A stretch of DNA of 64,000 bases from Sulfurospirillum diekertiae (GCF_002309535.1 NZ_CP023275.1:310001-374000); one strand, 5' to 3'. Numbered from the stretch's first letter, positions 9,267-18,749 are shown. Notes: generated by a model not told the origin, from the letters alone. Numbers and translations are program-made.

Positions 9267-10119
9267 ACTCCAAGAACTAGTCGGCGCAGCTTCTGCTAAC
9301 GAACATAGCCATACAAAATTTATTGCCATCACAAGCGGCAAGGGTGGCGTGGGTAAAAGTACAGTCAGTGCTAATATGGCAAATATCTTAGCAAATAATG
9401 GTTATAAAGTAGGGCTCTTTGATGCCGACATTGGCTTAGCAAACCTCGATGTCATTCTCAATGTTCGTATCGATAAAAATATTTTACATGTACTTAAAGG
9501 TGAGTGTACACTAGCAGATGTCATTGTCCCTATTAAAAAAAATCTTTTGCTGATTCCTGGTGAAAGTGGCGACGAGATCTTAAAATATTCCGAACAGTTT
9601 TTGTTTGAGCGCTTTTTGGAAGAGACCAAAGTACTGGATGATCTTGACTTTATGATTATTGATACAGGTGCTGGTATTGGGGGACATATTCAACTCTTTT
9701 TAGAAGCAGCCGATGAGGTGATTGTAGTAACGGTTCCTGACCCTGCTGCCATTACCGACGCCTACGCAACCATTAAGATTACCAGCAAAACGCAGTCTAA
9801 TATTCATGTGATTTTGAACATGACCAAAAGCGAAAAAGAGGCACAACTCATTTTTGATAAGATCAATAAAGTAGCTATGGCAAATATTGGTAATGGTTTA
9901 AAGCTTAATCTTATAGGTAAACTGCCTGAGGATAAACTCATCTCCAAGAGCATTAAACAGCGCACACTTTTTACCAATGATGCACCCAATTCACTAGCCG
10001 CCCTTGATATGAAACGGATTGTCAACAATTTAGTTTATAAATTGGAACGAAAAGTGCTTAAAACTGATACAAATAAGAGCTTCGGAAGCTTTTTTAAGCG
10101 TATTATTGAGCAATTTTAG
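9247..10119 (+). CDS. flhG: MinD-like ATPase FlhG/FleN, flagellar number regulator
   Basis: MinD/ParA-type ATPase that limits flagellar number, and in Campylobacter also cell-division placement, by acting on FlhF. Deviant Walker A ITSGKGGVGKSTVSANMA (about residues 29-46), then GLFDADIGLANLD and DFMIIDTGAGIG. The ATG at 9247 (290 residues) is chosen over 9220 because it follows AAAGAGGTGA and avoids a leader that lies wholly inside flhF. It overlaps flhF by 20 bases. Confidence 0.93.
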   Translation: METQANKLQELVGAASANEHSHTKFIAITSGKGGVGKSTVSANMANILANNGYKVGLFDADIGLANLDVILNVRIDKNILHVLKGECTLADVIVPIKKNLLLIPGESGDEILKYSEQFLFERFLEETKVLDDLDFMIIDTGAGIGGHIQLFLEAADEVIVVTVPDPAAITDAYATIKITSKTQSNIHVILNMTKSEKEAQLIFDKINKVAMANIGNGLKLNLIGKLPEDKLISKSIKQRTLFTNDAPNSLAALDMKRIVNNLVYKLERKVLKTDTNKSFGSFFKRIIEQF

Positions 10120-10141
10120 ATACATTTTGTAAAGGTATTGT

Positions 10142-10510
10142 ATGGTCAAATCAGAAAATTTCATCTACTTCTTCACCATATGTGGATTTTTTATTGGGTT
10201 GATGTTTTCGGTGCTAAATTTTACAGAACCAGAAGAGATACTCTTTTACACATTAGAAATAACGTTAGTTTTCTATCTTATTATCCATGTGGCTGTCATG
10301 AATTTCTTTGATTTTGATCGTTTAAGTACTTTTATTTTTGATAAAAAAGATCATGAAAGTATTGGTGATTACTTTATTCAAGAGTTGGAAAATAGAGAGA
10401 AGGTCATGGATAGTCTTTTAGCGAGCATTGATAATATGAATCAGCATTACGACAAGATAATGAAAGGCTCAATGGAGAGTAATGAATCCTACAGTAAAAA
10501 AGCAGCCTAA
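10142..10510 (+). CDS. small two-TM membrane protein of the flagellar operon
   Basis: 122 residues with two transmembrane segments (about 8-27 and 38-57) and a charged C-terminal tail. No catalytic motif is visible. Campylobacter genomes have an uncharacterised integral membrane gene at this same place between flhG and fliA, so the position is conserved. A flagellar role is inferred from the operon only. Its 3' end overlaps fliA by 29 bases, which suggests translational coupling. Confidence 0.75.
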   Translation: MVKSENFIYFFTICGFFIGLMFSVLNFTEPEEILFYTLEITLVFYLIIHVAVMNFFDFDRLSTFIFDKKDHESIGDYFIQELENREKVMDSLLASIDNMNQHYDKIMKGSMESNESYSKKAA

Positions 10511-11195
10511 TCCTTACAGTCAAAATCTTAAAAAAGAGCAAGACGAACTCGTTTTGCAATATCTCCCAGCAGTGCGCGCTATGGCGTATCGTCTTCGTGA
10601 GAGACTTCCTGCTTCGGTAGACGTCAACGATCTTATTTCGATTGGAACGGAAGAGATGATAAAACTCTCTCGCCGTTATGATAAAGACCAAAATGATTCT
10701 TTTTGGGGATATGGTAAAAAACGTGTTTATGGTTCGATGCTTGATTTTTTGCGCTCCTTAGATACAATGAGCAGAGCTAATAGACGTTTAATAAAAATGG
10801 TTGATAACGAGATTACTGCTTACTTGAGTGAGCATGGAAATGAACCTGATGATGCTTACTTGGCAAAAGCTTTGAATGAAGATATCGAAAAAATTGCTGA
10901 AGCACGCAATAGCTCAATGATCGTTTCAGTGATGTCTTTAAATGAGCAAATTACAATTTTATCAGGTGAAGATACTGCGCAGAAAGTCGAAAAAGATGAA
11001 CTCATGGAGATGATTCAGAGTATTCTTTTAACCTTTGGTGAACGTGAGCAGATGATTATTCAGCTTTATTATTTTGAAGAGCTTAACCTCAAAGAGATCA
11101 GTGAAGTTTTGGATATTAGTGAGTCGAGAATTTCTCAAATTCATAAAAAGCTTTTAGCAAAGATCAAAGAACAATTGGGAATTAACCATGGCTGA
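10482..11195 (+). CDS. fliA: flagellar sigma factor sigma-28
   Basis: Directs RNA polymerase to late flagellar promoters. Region 2 is about residues 22-95 (LPAVRAMAYRLRERLPASVDVNDLISIG and GYGKKRVYGSMLDFLRSLD). Region 4 is at the C-terminus (FGEREQMIIQLYYFEELNLKEISEVLDISESRISQIHKK). 237 residues is normal. It overlaps both neighbours, placing the sigma factor inside the switch-protein operon as in Campylobacter. Confidence 0.95.
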   Translation: MNPTVKKQPNPYSQNLKKEQDELVLQYLPAVRAMAYRLRERLPASVDVNDLISIGTEEMIKLSRRYDKDQNDSFWGYGKKRVYGSMLDFLRSLDTMSRANRRLIKMVDNEITAYLSEHGNEPDDAYLAKALNEDIEKIAEARNSSMIVSVMSLNEQITILSGEDTAQKVEKDELMEMIQSILLTFGEREQMIIQLYYFEELNLKEISEVLDISESRISQIHKKLLAKIKEQLGINHG

Positions 11196-12249
11196 TATAC
11201 TAAGTCAAGAAGAGATTGACGCACTTTTAGAAGTTGTTGAAGAGGATGGCGACACTCTCTCGACAGAAAATGAGAGTAGCGATACCAGGCAAGTCATCCT
11301 TTATGATTTTAAACGTCCTAATCGTGTTTCTAAAAAGCAGTTACGTGCGGTTAAAGGTATTCACGATAAAATGGCGCGAAATCTTGCTTCTCAAATCTCT
11401 TCTATTATGCGAAGTATTGTTGAAATTCAGCTTCATTCTGTCGATCAAATGACCTATGGCGAATTTTTGATGTCTCTACCTAGTCCAACAAGCTTCAACG
11501 TTTTTTCGATTAAGCCACTCGATGGTAATTGTATTATTGAAATTAACCCGTCCATTGCCTTTCCGATGATCGATAGACTTTTAGGCGGTCTTGGTGAGTC
11601 GTATGAATCGACACGTGAACTTACAGACATTGAATTAAATCTATTGGACGCCATTTTGCGTATTATTATGCAACGCCTTAAAGAAGGATGGGCGCCAATT
11701 ACAGATATGTATCCAACGGTTGAGACCAAAGAATCCAGTCCAAACGTTGTTCAAATTGTTTCACAAAATGAAATCGTCATTATGGTGGTCATGGAGATTA
11801 TTATAGGAAATTCCAGTGGGATGATTAACCTGTGTTATCCTGTTATTTATTTGGAGCCAATTCTCTCTCGTTTAGCAAATCGTGATATTATGTTGGGTGA
11901 AACTAGCGCTAAAAAAAGTCGTAATAAAGAGCTCAATACACTTATTTCGCGTGCCGAAGTTTTTAATGAAGCGATTATTGGGCAAGCAGAGCTGAGTGTG
12001 GGTGAACTTTTGGAACTTAAAAAAGGTGATATTGTCAGACTGGATCGCCCTGCTGATGATAAAGCTATTGTCATGATTGATAAAAAAGAGCTCTTTTTAG
12101 CGGAAATTGGTTTGCATCGTTTTCGTAAATCCATTAAAATAGAGAGTTTGGTTAAAACAGATAAAGATGAGGTTAAGAGTGCTTTAGAAGAATTAGAGCA
12201 CATTCGAAAATCAAAAATTTCATCCTTTGATACAACGCAACAGGGGTAA
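11188..12249 (+). CDS. fliM: flagellar motor switch protein FliM
   Basis: C-ring protein that binds CheY-P and sets rotation direction. The N-terminal CheY-binding peptide is clear (MADILSQEEIDALLEVV). The middle CheC-like domain spans about residues 40-230 and the C-terminal SpoA/FliN-like domain about 265-335 (VGELLELKKGDIVRLDRPADDKAIVMID). It overlaps fliA by eight bases and is followed by fliY after three bases. Confidence 0.95.
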   Translation: MADILSQEEIDALLEVVEEDGDTLSTENESSDTRQVILYDFKRPNRVSKKQLRAVKGIHDKMARNLASQISSIMRSIVEIQLHSVDQMTYGEFLMSLPSPTSFNVFSIKPLDGNCIIEINPSIAFPMIDRLLGGLGESYESTRELTDIELNLLDAILRIIMQRLKEGWAPITDMYPTVETKESSPNVVQIVSQNEIVIMVVMEIIIGNSSGMINLCYPVIYLEPILSRLANRDIMLGETSAKKSRNKELNTLISRAEVFNEAIIGQAELSVGELLELKKGDIVRLDRPADDKAIVMIDKKELFLAEIGLHRFRKSIKIESLVKTDKDEVKSALEELEHIRKSKISSFDTTQQG

Positions 12250-12252
12250 GGT

Positions 12253-13116
12253 GTGAATACATTTGTACAATTATTACAGCAAGAGGTAGTCTCGACAATA
12301 GAGGGGTTAACGGGTATTGCACCTACCGTTGAACTTAACGCAGAAGAGAGTGGTGAGAGCAAACTCACACTCAGCCCTCCACTCGCCAAACTCGATATTA
12401 CTGTGGGTGGTGAACTGCATGGTAAGATGCGTGTTACGATGGCAACATCTATTGCAACTGCCATTGGTGACATGATGCTAGGTGGTGAAGGTAATGAAAA
12501 GGAGGACATGGATGCTGAAGATCTTGATGCAACCAAAGAGATTATCTCTAACATCCTTAGCTCTTTTTCACGCTCACTTGGTAGCCAAAAAAATATGCCT
12601 AAACTTGAATTTGAAATTGAAAATGTTGAGTATATAGATCCGAACAGTACGATTGATTTTAAGGGCTTTGAGAAGCTTTTTATTTATAATTTAGCTGTTC
12701 ACAATTCGCATGATACCATTGCATTTGCTATTACGCATGAACTGACTCCTCTTATTGGTGAAGAGGTTTCCGCCCCATCTGCTTCATCTGCGGCAGCACA
12801 AGAATTTATATTTGAAGAACCTAAAAAAGTTGTCACAAATATGAGTCCCGAAGAGCTTAGCAATATCGAACTTATTAAAGATGTTAGGCTTCCAATTCGT
12901 GTACGTATTGGCTCTAAAAAAATGCTTTTAAAAGATGTTTTGAGTATGGATATAGGTTCTGTGATTGAACTTGATCAATTAGCAAATGATCCATTAGAAA
13001 TCCTTGTTGGCGATAAAGTTATTGCCATGGGTGAAGTGGTGATTGTAGATGGTAACTTTGGTGTACAAATAGGTGAAATTGGTACCAAACGTGAACGACT
13101 TGAAAAATTACGATAG
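12253..13116 (+). CDS. fliY: flagellar motor switch protein FliY (FliN-type C-terminus)
   Basis: 287 residues. A CheC/CheX-like region fills about 40-180 (KLDITVGGELHGKMRVTMATSIA) and a FliN/SpoA domain about 205-285 (LIKDVRLPIRVRIGSKKMLLKDVLSMDIGSVIELD...VGDKVIAMGEVVIVDGNFGVQIGEI). This two-domain layout is the Campylobacterota FliY, which works beside a separate FliN. The conserved CheC phosphatase residues are not obvious, so dephosphorylation of CheY is not claimed. The start is GTG at 12253. Confidence 0.9.
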   Translation: MNTFVQLLQQEVVSTIEGLTGIAPTVELNAEESGESKLTLSPPLAKLDITVGGELHGKMRVTMATSIATAIGDMMLGGEGNEKEDMDAEDLDATKEIISNILSSFSRSLGSQKNMPKLEFEIENVEYIDPNSTIDFKGFEKLFIYNLAVHNSHDTIAFAITHELTPLIGEEVSAPSASSAAAQEFIFEEPKKVVTNMSPEELSNIELIKDVRLPIRVRIGSKKMLLKDVLSMDIGSVIELDQLANDPLEILVGDKVIAMGEVVIVDGNFGVQIGEIGTKRERLEKLR

Positions 13117-13124
13117 TAGAGATT

Positions 13125-13859
13125 ATGCAACAACAAAAACATATTAAAGATACGGAACGTAGTAATGAGTGGAGTGTTCTTCGGATTATGTCAGATTTTG
13201 TCAAAGGATTTGATGAACTTCAAGATTTAGGACCTTCTGTTACTTTTTTTGGTAGTGCTAGATTTCACGCCAATAATCGTTATTATCAAGATGCACATAC
13301 ACTTGCGTATAAGTTAGGGAAGAAAGGCTATTCCATTATTACCGGTGGCTCAAAAGGAATTATGGAAGCAGCCAATAAAGGTGGCTTTGATTCCGAAAAA
13401 TGCCAATCTATAGGGCTGAATATTAATCTTCCACATGAACAATCGGGTAACCAATACACTACGAAACATCTTAATTTTGACTATTTTTTTGTACGTAAAG
13501 TAATGTTGGTTAAATACTCTCTTGCCTATGTTATCTTTCCAGGCGGTTTTGGAACACTTGATGAATTTTTTGAAGCGTTAACCTTGACCCAAACAGGTAA
13601 AATTACGAAAATTAGTATTTTTTTGTATGGCAAAGATTATTGGGAAAAGCTACTTGATTTTATTAAAACAACCATGGTGGAACATCATACCATTCGCCCT
13701 GAAGATGTTGAGCTCATTATTCTTACCGATGATCTGGATGAGATTGTTACGAAAATAGATGAGCGTTTGGTGCTTTATATTAATGAGCTTAAAAATGAAG
13801 GTTTGGAGCATAGTCATTACTATCAAAAAGCTGTAGAATTTTTATCAAATCAAGAGTAA
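13125..13859 (+). CDS. LOG-family (TIGR00730-type) protein
   Basis: 244 residues with the LOG signature PGGFGTLDEFFE at about 141-152 and the nucleotide-fold start VTFFGSARFHANN. LOG proteins are phosphoribohydrolases that release the base from nucleoside 5'-monophosphates. They are often mislabelled lysine decarboxylase, and their bacterial role is unclear. The N-terminal extension of about 30 residues is polar. The gene follows fliY after nine bases and precedes the glycan module by three, so it is probably cotranscribed. Confidence 0.85.
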   Translation: MQQQKHIKDTERSNEWSVLRIMSDFVKGFDELQDLGPSVTFFGSARFHANNRYYQDAHTLAYKLGKKGYSIITGGSKGIMEAANKGGFDSEKCQSIGLNINLPHEQSGNQYTTKHLNFDYFFVRKVMLVKYSLAYVIFPGGFGTLDEFFEALTLTQTGKITKISIFLYGKDYWEKLLDFIKTTMVEHHTIRPEDVELIILTDDLDEIVTKIDERLVLYINELKNEGLEHSHYYQKAVEFLSNQE

Positions 13860-13861
13860 AA

Positions 13862-15547
13862 ATGACAAAAAAATTATATTTCCAATACCTGCTAAAAAAA
13901 CATTTGCCTCTTTTAGGAGCTCTTTTATTATTGAGTTTTGTTCTTTATGAAATTAGTTTTTATATCTTTAAAACGTATCGTTCTTTTTTTAATTCTGATG
14001 CTGCCATTGCTAATATTTTAGCAGAAGAAATGGTCCTTGCAGGGAGTTTTTTCCCAAGTCATTGGTGGTATGTCAACAATGATCTTTGGGTTTTTTATAA
14101 ACAATTACTCGTCATTCCATGGGTCCTTGCGGGCAAAAATGGTTATTTTGCACACGCCTTTACAGTTTTTGAAGTCAGTGTGTTTATGATCGTATTTATT
14201 TATCTCTTTTTGCGTTCTTTAATGCTTTCTCGTGCTTCTGCCATTATGGGTGGTGTGGTTGTTTGTATTGCTTATTCGCCAATGTATTTACGAGAACTTT
14301 TTGGTGAAGCTGCCTATACGTGGTACTTTCTTTTTATGATCGGATTTATGTTTATTTTTCGCAAGCTTAGCCCTCATGTCATTAGCAAGAGTACGCAAAT
14401 TAAGGCTTTTATCTTTTTTATGATGTTGCTTTATTTACTGGTACTTGCGAATCCTATACGTTTTTTTGTTTATTATGTTGTGCCTTTTTTTGGAGCACTT
14501 GCTTTAAGTATTTACTTTGCTAGAGATAGTATTAAAACATTTCAACATGCAGTGTATCGCCTTTTATCTGTCAAAAAAATGGTTATTTTTGCTTTTGCAT
14601 GTTTGGTAATGGGACTTGCTGGAATGGCGCATTACAATCTTTTGGAGAGTTTGCATTTAGCGGGTGGTGCCAATAATGCAGGACTTGTTTCACTTGAAAT
14701 TCTCCCCGTACATGCGGCACATGCTTTTTTAGGATTACTCAATTTTATAGGAGCTGAATGGAATGAAGGTGTTCGAGCATCGTCTATTGAGGGTGCCATT
14801 TCACTTTTAAAATTTGCACTTTACCCGTGTGTTTTAATTATTCCAGCGTTACATGTAAAAAAAGCTTTTTATCAGATGAGCGCAACGGAGCGCTTTTTTG
14901 TTCTTTTCTCCTATGTGGGGTTTGCCATTATTTATATTCTTTATTCGACAACGGCATTGCATGAAAGTGCATGGGCTGCGCGTAACAATATTCGCTATAT
15001 CTCCCCTTTTATTATGATGATTTTGGTTTGTAACGTTATTATGTGGCGCTTTTTTTCTTTGTTTTCCAAAGTTATTTTATCCGTCTGTTTAGCAATGGCA
15101 TTGGGATTATCGTGGAACTATGTCTCCCCTAAAGAGTGGCGTGGAATTGTTGATGAGCGGATCGCTTTGGTAGAAGAGCTTAAAAGCAGAGGGTTACATT
15201 TTGGCTATGCGGAATATTGGGATTCACACCTTTATACGGTCTTTAGTGATGGCGACGTGGATATTCGTCCGATTGAGGTTGATGAAAAAGGTATTTCGCT
15301 TGTCAAATGGTTATCCAGTGATCGATGGTATCAGAAAGACTCAACCGATGGGAAGGTCTTCTTTATGCTTAAACATGAAGATATTGCTGATTTCAACGTA
15401 AGCCTTAAAAATCTTAATATGCCTGATCCCATTGATCAATTTGCAATGAATCAATACACTATATATGTTTTTGAAAAAAATCCGCTTTATGTGAAAAAAA
15501 GTAAAGCAGAAGCTAGGAAGAAAAAGCGTATAATGACAGCTCCGTAA
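13862..15547 (+). CDS. polytopic membrane protein, possible GT-C glycosyltransferase
   Basis: 561 residues with about ten to eleven hydrophobic segments and a soluble C-terminal domain of roughly 130 residues. The first periplasmic loop carries FFNSDAAIANILAEEM. An acidic residue there is common in GT-C enzymes that use polyprenyl-phosphate sugars, but I cannot assign a family. Its neighbours are a GtrB/ArnC-type transferase and a small flippase-like protein, which makes it the natural third, polymer-modifying member of such a system. That role is inference; it could be another envelope protein. Confidence 0.6.
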   Translation: MTKKLYFQYLLKKHLPLLGALLLLSFVLYEISFYIFKTYRSFFNSDAAIANILAEEMVLAGSFFPSHWWYVNNDLWVFYKQLLVIPWVLAGKNGYFAHAFTVFEVSVFMIVFIYLFLRSLMLSRASAIMGGVVVCIAYSPMYLRELFGEAAYTWYFLFMIGFMFIFRKLSPHVISKSTQIKAFIFFMMLLYLLVLANPIRFFVYYVVPFFGALALSIYFARDSIKTFQHAVYRLLSVKKMVIFAFACLVMGLAGMAHYNLLESLHLAGGANNAGLVSLEILPVHAAHAFLGLLNFIGAEWNEGVRASSIEGAISLLKFALYPCVLIIPALHVKKAFYQMSATERFFVLFSYVGFAIIYILYSTTALHESAWAARNNIRYISPFIMMILVCNVIMWRFFSLFSKVILSVCLAMALGLSWNYVSPKEWRGIVDERIALVEELKSRGLHFGYAEYWDSHLYTVFSDGDVDIRPIEVDEKGISLVKWLSSDRWYQKDSTDGKVFFMLKHEDIADFNVSLKNLNMPDPIDQFAMNQYTIYVFEKNPLYVKKSKAEARKKKRIMTAP

Positions 15548-15567
15548 TTTACATGTAAAGGTGTCGC

Positions 15568-16497
15568 GTGGAGTCTGTCAAAATTAGTGTCGTTTCTCCC
15601 ATTTATGGCTGTAAAGAGTGCTTGTTTGAACTGTATGACCGTTTGGTTAAAACACTCAGCCAAATCACAGATAATTTTGAAATTATTTTGGTGAATGATG
15701 CCTGTCCTCAAGCTTCTTGGGAGCGTATAGTGATGTTGTGTGCTAAAGATGCACGTGTTAAAGGCATCAATCTTTCACGTAATTTTGGTCAACATTATGC
15801 CATTACCGCGGGACTTGATCATGCCAAAGGCGATTGGGTTGTTGTGATGGATTGTGATTTACAGGATAGACCTGAAGAGATCATCAAGCTTTACAACAAA
15901 GCATTGGATGGCTATGATATTGTCTTTGGCAAACGTGTTGAACGTCAAGATACTTTCCTTAAACGCCTTGGTTCCCAAGTGTTTAACAGAGTTTTAGAGT
16001 ATTTTACTGAGACCAAACATGATAATAGCATTGCCAATTTTGGTATTTATGCTCAAAAGGTTGTGGAAACAATTAATCGTTACCGTGAACAAAGTAGGGA
16101 CTTTTTGTTGTTTGCTCAAATGGTAGGATTTAAAAAGGCTGAGATTGAGATTGAGCATGCTGCACGTGCGTATGGATCATCTTCCTATAATCTTTCCAAA
16201 TTGATCCGTTTAGCCATTGATTCCATTGTGTCACACTCTAACAAGCCATTAAGGCTCTCTATTCAGTTAGGATTTTTTATTGCGTTAATTAGTCTTATCT
16301 ATGCCTGTTGGCTCGTGATTCGTTACTTTTTCTATCATACGCCAGCGGAAGGTTGGACCAGCTTAATGGTATCCATGTTTTTCATGTTTGGACTTCTGTT
16401 TGCCATTATTGGCATTGCAGGACTTTACATTGGGAAGATTTTTGATGAGGTTAAAAGACGACCTCTTTATATTATTCAAGAGACAATTAATTTATGA
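15568..16497 (+). CDS. family 2 glycosyltransferase, polyprenyl-phosphate type (GtrB/ArnC-like)
   Basis: 309 residues. GT-A domain at 1-230 with the start motif SVVSPIYGCKECLFELYDRL, nucleotide loop ILVNDACPQASWE and metal motif VVMDCDLQDRPEEI. Two C-terminal transmembrane helices follow (about 225-250 and 265-292) with a basic tail. This is the layout of enzymes that load a sugar onto undecaprenyl phosphate on the cytosolic face. The start is GTG at 15568, after a TTACATGTAA palindrome and AAAGG. The stop overlaps the next start (ATGA). Confidence 0.85.
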   Translation: MESVKISVVSPIYGCKECLFELYDRLVKTLSQITDNFEIILVNDACPQASWERIVMLCAKDARVKGINLSRNFGQHYAITAGLDHAKGDWVVVMDCDLQDRPEEIIKLYNKALDGYDIVFGKRVERQDTFLKRLGSQVFNRVLEYFTETKHDNSIANFGIYAQKVVETINRYREQSRDFLLFAQMVGFKKAEIEIEHAARAYGSSSYNLSKLIRLAIDSIVSHSNKPLRLSIQLGFFIALISLIYACWLVIRYFFYHTPAEGWTSLMVSMFFMFGLLFAIIGIAGLYIGKIFDEVKRRPLYIIQETINL

Positions 16498-17186
16498 AAA
16501 AAATAGCAATTTTACAATCAAACTATATCCCATGGAAGGGATATTTTGACATTATTGGCAGTGTGGACGAATTTGTCCTTTATGATGATATGCAGTACAC
16601 CAAAAATGATTGGCGTAACCGCAATAAAATTAAAACGCAAAATGGGCTTCAGTGGTTGAGCATTCCTGTGCGTCAAGAGAGCTTGCACCAAAAGATTAAT
16701 GAGACCAAAATTATTGATCCGAAATGGAATGTCAATCATTGGCGTAGTATTTCTCAAAGCTATGCCAAGGCACCACATTTTAAAGCGTACAAAGAGCAAA
16801 TGGAAGCGTTGTATATGAGCGCAACGATGGAGACGATTAGCGAGATCAATCGTCATTTCATTGATGCCATCTGCGCAATGATTGAGATCAAAACGGTCAT
16901 TCGAGACTCACGTGAATTTGTTTTAGCCGATGGTAAAAGTGAGCGACTCTTGGCACTCTGTCAAGATTTGGGTGCGACAACGTATCTGAGTGGTCCAGCG
17001 GCGCGTGATTATCTGGATGAATCTATTTTTAAAGAAGCGGGGATAGCAGTCGAGTGGATGGATTACAGTGGGTATGAAGAATACCACCAACTTTTTCCTC
17101 CCTTTGAACACGGCGTTAGTGTGATCGATCTGATCTTAAATGAAGGCGAAAATGCCAAAAACTTTTTAAAGAGTACACCAAAATGA
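16494..17186 (+). CDS. WbqC-family protein
   Basis: 230 residues opening with the family signature KKIAILQSNYIPWKGYFDII, followed by EFVLYDDMQYTKNDWRNRNKIK. WbqC-like genes sit in O-antigen and capsule clusters next to amino-sugar genes. Their reaction is not established; acyl or amino-acyl modification of the sugar has been suggested. Here the gene is between an undecaprenyl-sugar transferase and a WecE-type aminotransferase, which fits a role in finishing the 4-amino sugar. It overlaps both neighbours by four bases. Confidence 0.85.
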   Translation: MKKIAILQSNYIPWKGYFDIIGSVDEFVLYDDMQYTKNDWRNRNKIKTQNGLQWLSIPVRQESLHQKINETKIIDPKWNVNHWRSISQSYAKAPHFKAYKEQMEALYMSATMETISEINRHFIDAICAMIEIKTVIRDSREFVLADGKSERLLALCQDLGATTYLSGPAARDYLDESIFKEAGIAVEWMDYSGYEEYHQLFPPFEHGVSVIDLILNEGENAKNFLKSTPK

Positions 17187-18316
17187 TACATTTTAATAAA
17201 CCTCCATTAACCGGAAACGAAGAGAAATATCTTTTAGAGACCCTGCACAGCCTTAAAATGTCAGGCGATGGTGTTTTTGGAAAGCGTTGTCAAAAATGGT
17301 TTGAAGAACGCTATCACTGTTCTAAAACCTTGCTTACCCCGTCATGTACACATGCGCTTGAAATGGCTGCTTTGTTACTCGAAATCAAGGAGGGTGATGA
17401 AGTCATTATGCCAAGTTACACGTTTGTGAGCACCGCTGATGCGTTTGCCTTGCGTGGTGCGAAGATCGTTTTTATTGATGTTCGACCTGAAACGATGAAT
17501 ATTGACGAACGACTCATTGAAGCAGCGATTACCCCTAAAACCAAAGTGATTGTTCCAGTGCATTATGCTGGTGTAGGATGTAATATGGATATTATTATGG
17601 ATATTGCACGTCGCCATAATCTTTTTGTCGTGGAAGACGCTGCACAAGGGTTTGAGTCAACGTATAAAGGCAAGCCACTTGGAACGATTGGGCACTTGGG
17701 TGCGTTTAGTTTCCATGAAACGAAGAATGTGACCAGTGGTGGTGAAGGTGGATTATTACTGATTAATGATGAGCGTTTTTTACAACGTGCCGAAATTATC
17801 CGTGAAAAAGGAACCAATCGTAGCCAATTTTTTAGAGGAATGGTGGACAAATACAGTTGGGTAGATATTGGGAGTAGCTATTTGCCTTGTGAATTTCAAT
17901 CTGCCTACTTGTGGGGGCAACTTGAAATGGTGGATACCATTCAAACACACCGACTCAACAGTTGGAAAGCGTACTATGAGAGACTTGAACCACTGGCAAA
18001 AAAAGGGTTGATCGAGCTTCCCTTTATTCCTGATGGATGCTCTCACAATGCACATATGTTTTATTTAAAAGTGAAAGATTTAGACGAAAGAACTGCGCTT
18101 TTAGAAAAATTCAAAGAGCTTAATATTGGTGCTGTTTTTCATTATATCCCATTGCATAGTGCACCTGCTGGATTAAAATTTGGACATTTCTTTGGGAAAG
18201 ATATTTATACTACAAAGGAGAGTGAGCGTTTGATTCGCCTTCCAATGTATTATGGCTTGACACTCGAAGAGATCGATTCTGTTTGTGAAGTTTTGATAAA
18301 ATGGAGTGCACGTTAA
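17183..18316 (+). CDS. wecE: dTDP-4-amino-4,6-dideoxygalactose transaminase (WecE/RffA type)
   Basis: PLP aminotransferase of the DegT/DnrJ/EryC1/StrS family, converting dTDP-4-keto-6-deoxyglucose to a 4-amino-4,6-dideoxy sugar. The similarity to enterobacterial WecE as I recall it runs the whole length: LLTPSCTHALEMAALLL, GDEVIMPSYTFVSTADAFAL, REKGTNRSQFFRG, YTTKESERL. The PLP lysine is about residue 181 in FHETKN. No dTDP-glucose synthesis genes lie beside it, so the substrate must come from elsewhere on the chromosome. The product sugar is probably used by the adjacent transferase. Confidence 0.9.
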   Translation: MIHFNKPPLTGNEEKYLLETLHSLKMSGDGVFGKRCQKWFEERYHCSKTLLTPSCTHALEMAALLLEIKEGDEVIMPSYTFVSTADAFALRGAKIVFIDVRPETMNIDERLIEAAITPKTKVIVPVHYAGVGCNMDIIMDIARRHNLFVVEDAAQGFESTYKGKPLGTIGHLGAFSFHETKNVTSGGEGGLLLINDERFLQRAEIIREKGTNRSQFFRGMVDKYSWVDIGSSYLPCEFQSAYLWGQLEMVDTIQTHRLNSWKAYYERLEPLAKKGLIELPFIPDGCSHNAHMFYLKVKDLDERTALLEKFKELNIGAVFHYIPLHSAPAGLKFGHFFGKDIYTTKESERLIRLPMYYGLTLEEIDSVCEVLIKWSAR

Positions 18317-18678
18317 TGGCGCATTTATACATCTTTGGAACGATTTTTTTTACCGTCTATGGTCAGCTTGTGATCAAATGGCGTATCCCTTTTCATGGGC
18401 ATTTACCCGATGCATCAGCTGAAAAACTCTTCTTTTTACTCAAACTTTTTTTAGACCCATTTATTTTGAGTGGTTTTGTTTCTGCATTTATCGCCTCTTT
18501 ATGTTGGATGGCAGCTATGACAAAGTTTGAACTCAGCTACGCTTATCCGTTTATGGGACTTACCTTTGTGGTTGTTTTTGTCTCTTCGGTCTTTTTATTT
18601 AGTGAAAGCGTTACTCTTTATAAAATCCTTGGTCTTGCCTTGATCGTGCTGGGAATTTTTATCTCCAGTCGCGCCTAA
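18316..18678 (+). CDS. small four-TM EamA/ArnE-like membrane protein
   Basis: 120 residues from the ATG at 18316, which overlaps the wecE stop (TAATG). Four hydrophobic segments (about 4-20, 40-60, 68-88 and 97-117) give the small-multidrug-resistance/ArnE topology, with ELSYAYPFMGLTFV typical of half-size EamA proteins. In glycan modules such proteins flip undecaprenyl-linked sugars. Flippase activity is inferred from size, topology and neighbours. It is the last gene of the module, followed by a strong hairpin. Confidence 0.75.
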   Translation: MAHLYIFGTIFFTVYGQLVIKWRIPFHGHLPDASAEKLFFLLKLFLDPFILSGFVSAFIASLCWMAAMTKFELSYAYPFMGLTFVVVFVSSVFLFSESVTLYKILGLALIVLGIFISSRA

Positions 18679-18714
18679 TTACTGCGATAATATCAGATAA
18701 AAACCATTGAAAGA

Positions 18715-18740
18715 GTGAAGAGAGAAAATTCTCTCTTCAC
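18715..18740. terminator. bidirectional hairpin terminator
   Basis: GTGAAGAGAGAA and TTCTCTCTTCAC pair perfectly over 12 bases around an AA loop. It sits between the end of the plus-strand glycan module and the end of the minus-strand EF-hand gene, where a shared terminator is expected. No long T-run follows on either side. Confidence 0.8.
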
Positions 18741-18749
18741 ATGAGTATT

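Noticed and set aside
11847-12554. 235-codon open frame on the minus strand
   Set aside because: It lies antisense across fliM and fliY, is a Ser-rich low-complexity translation, and has no motif.
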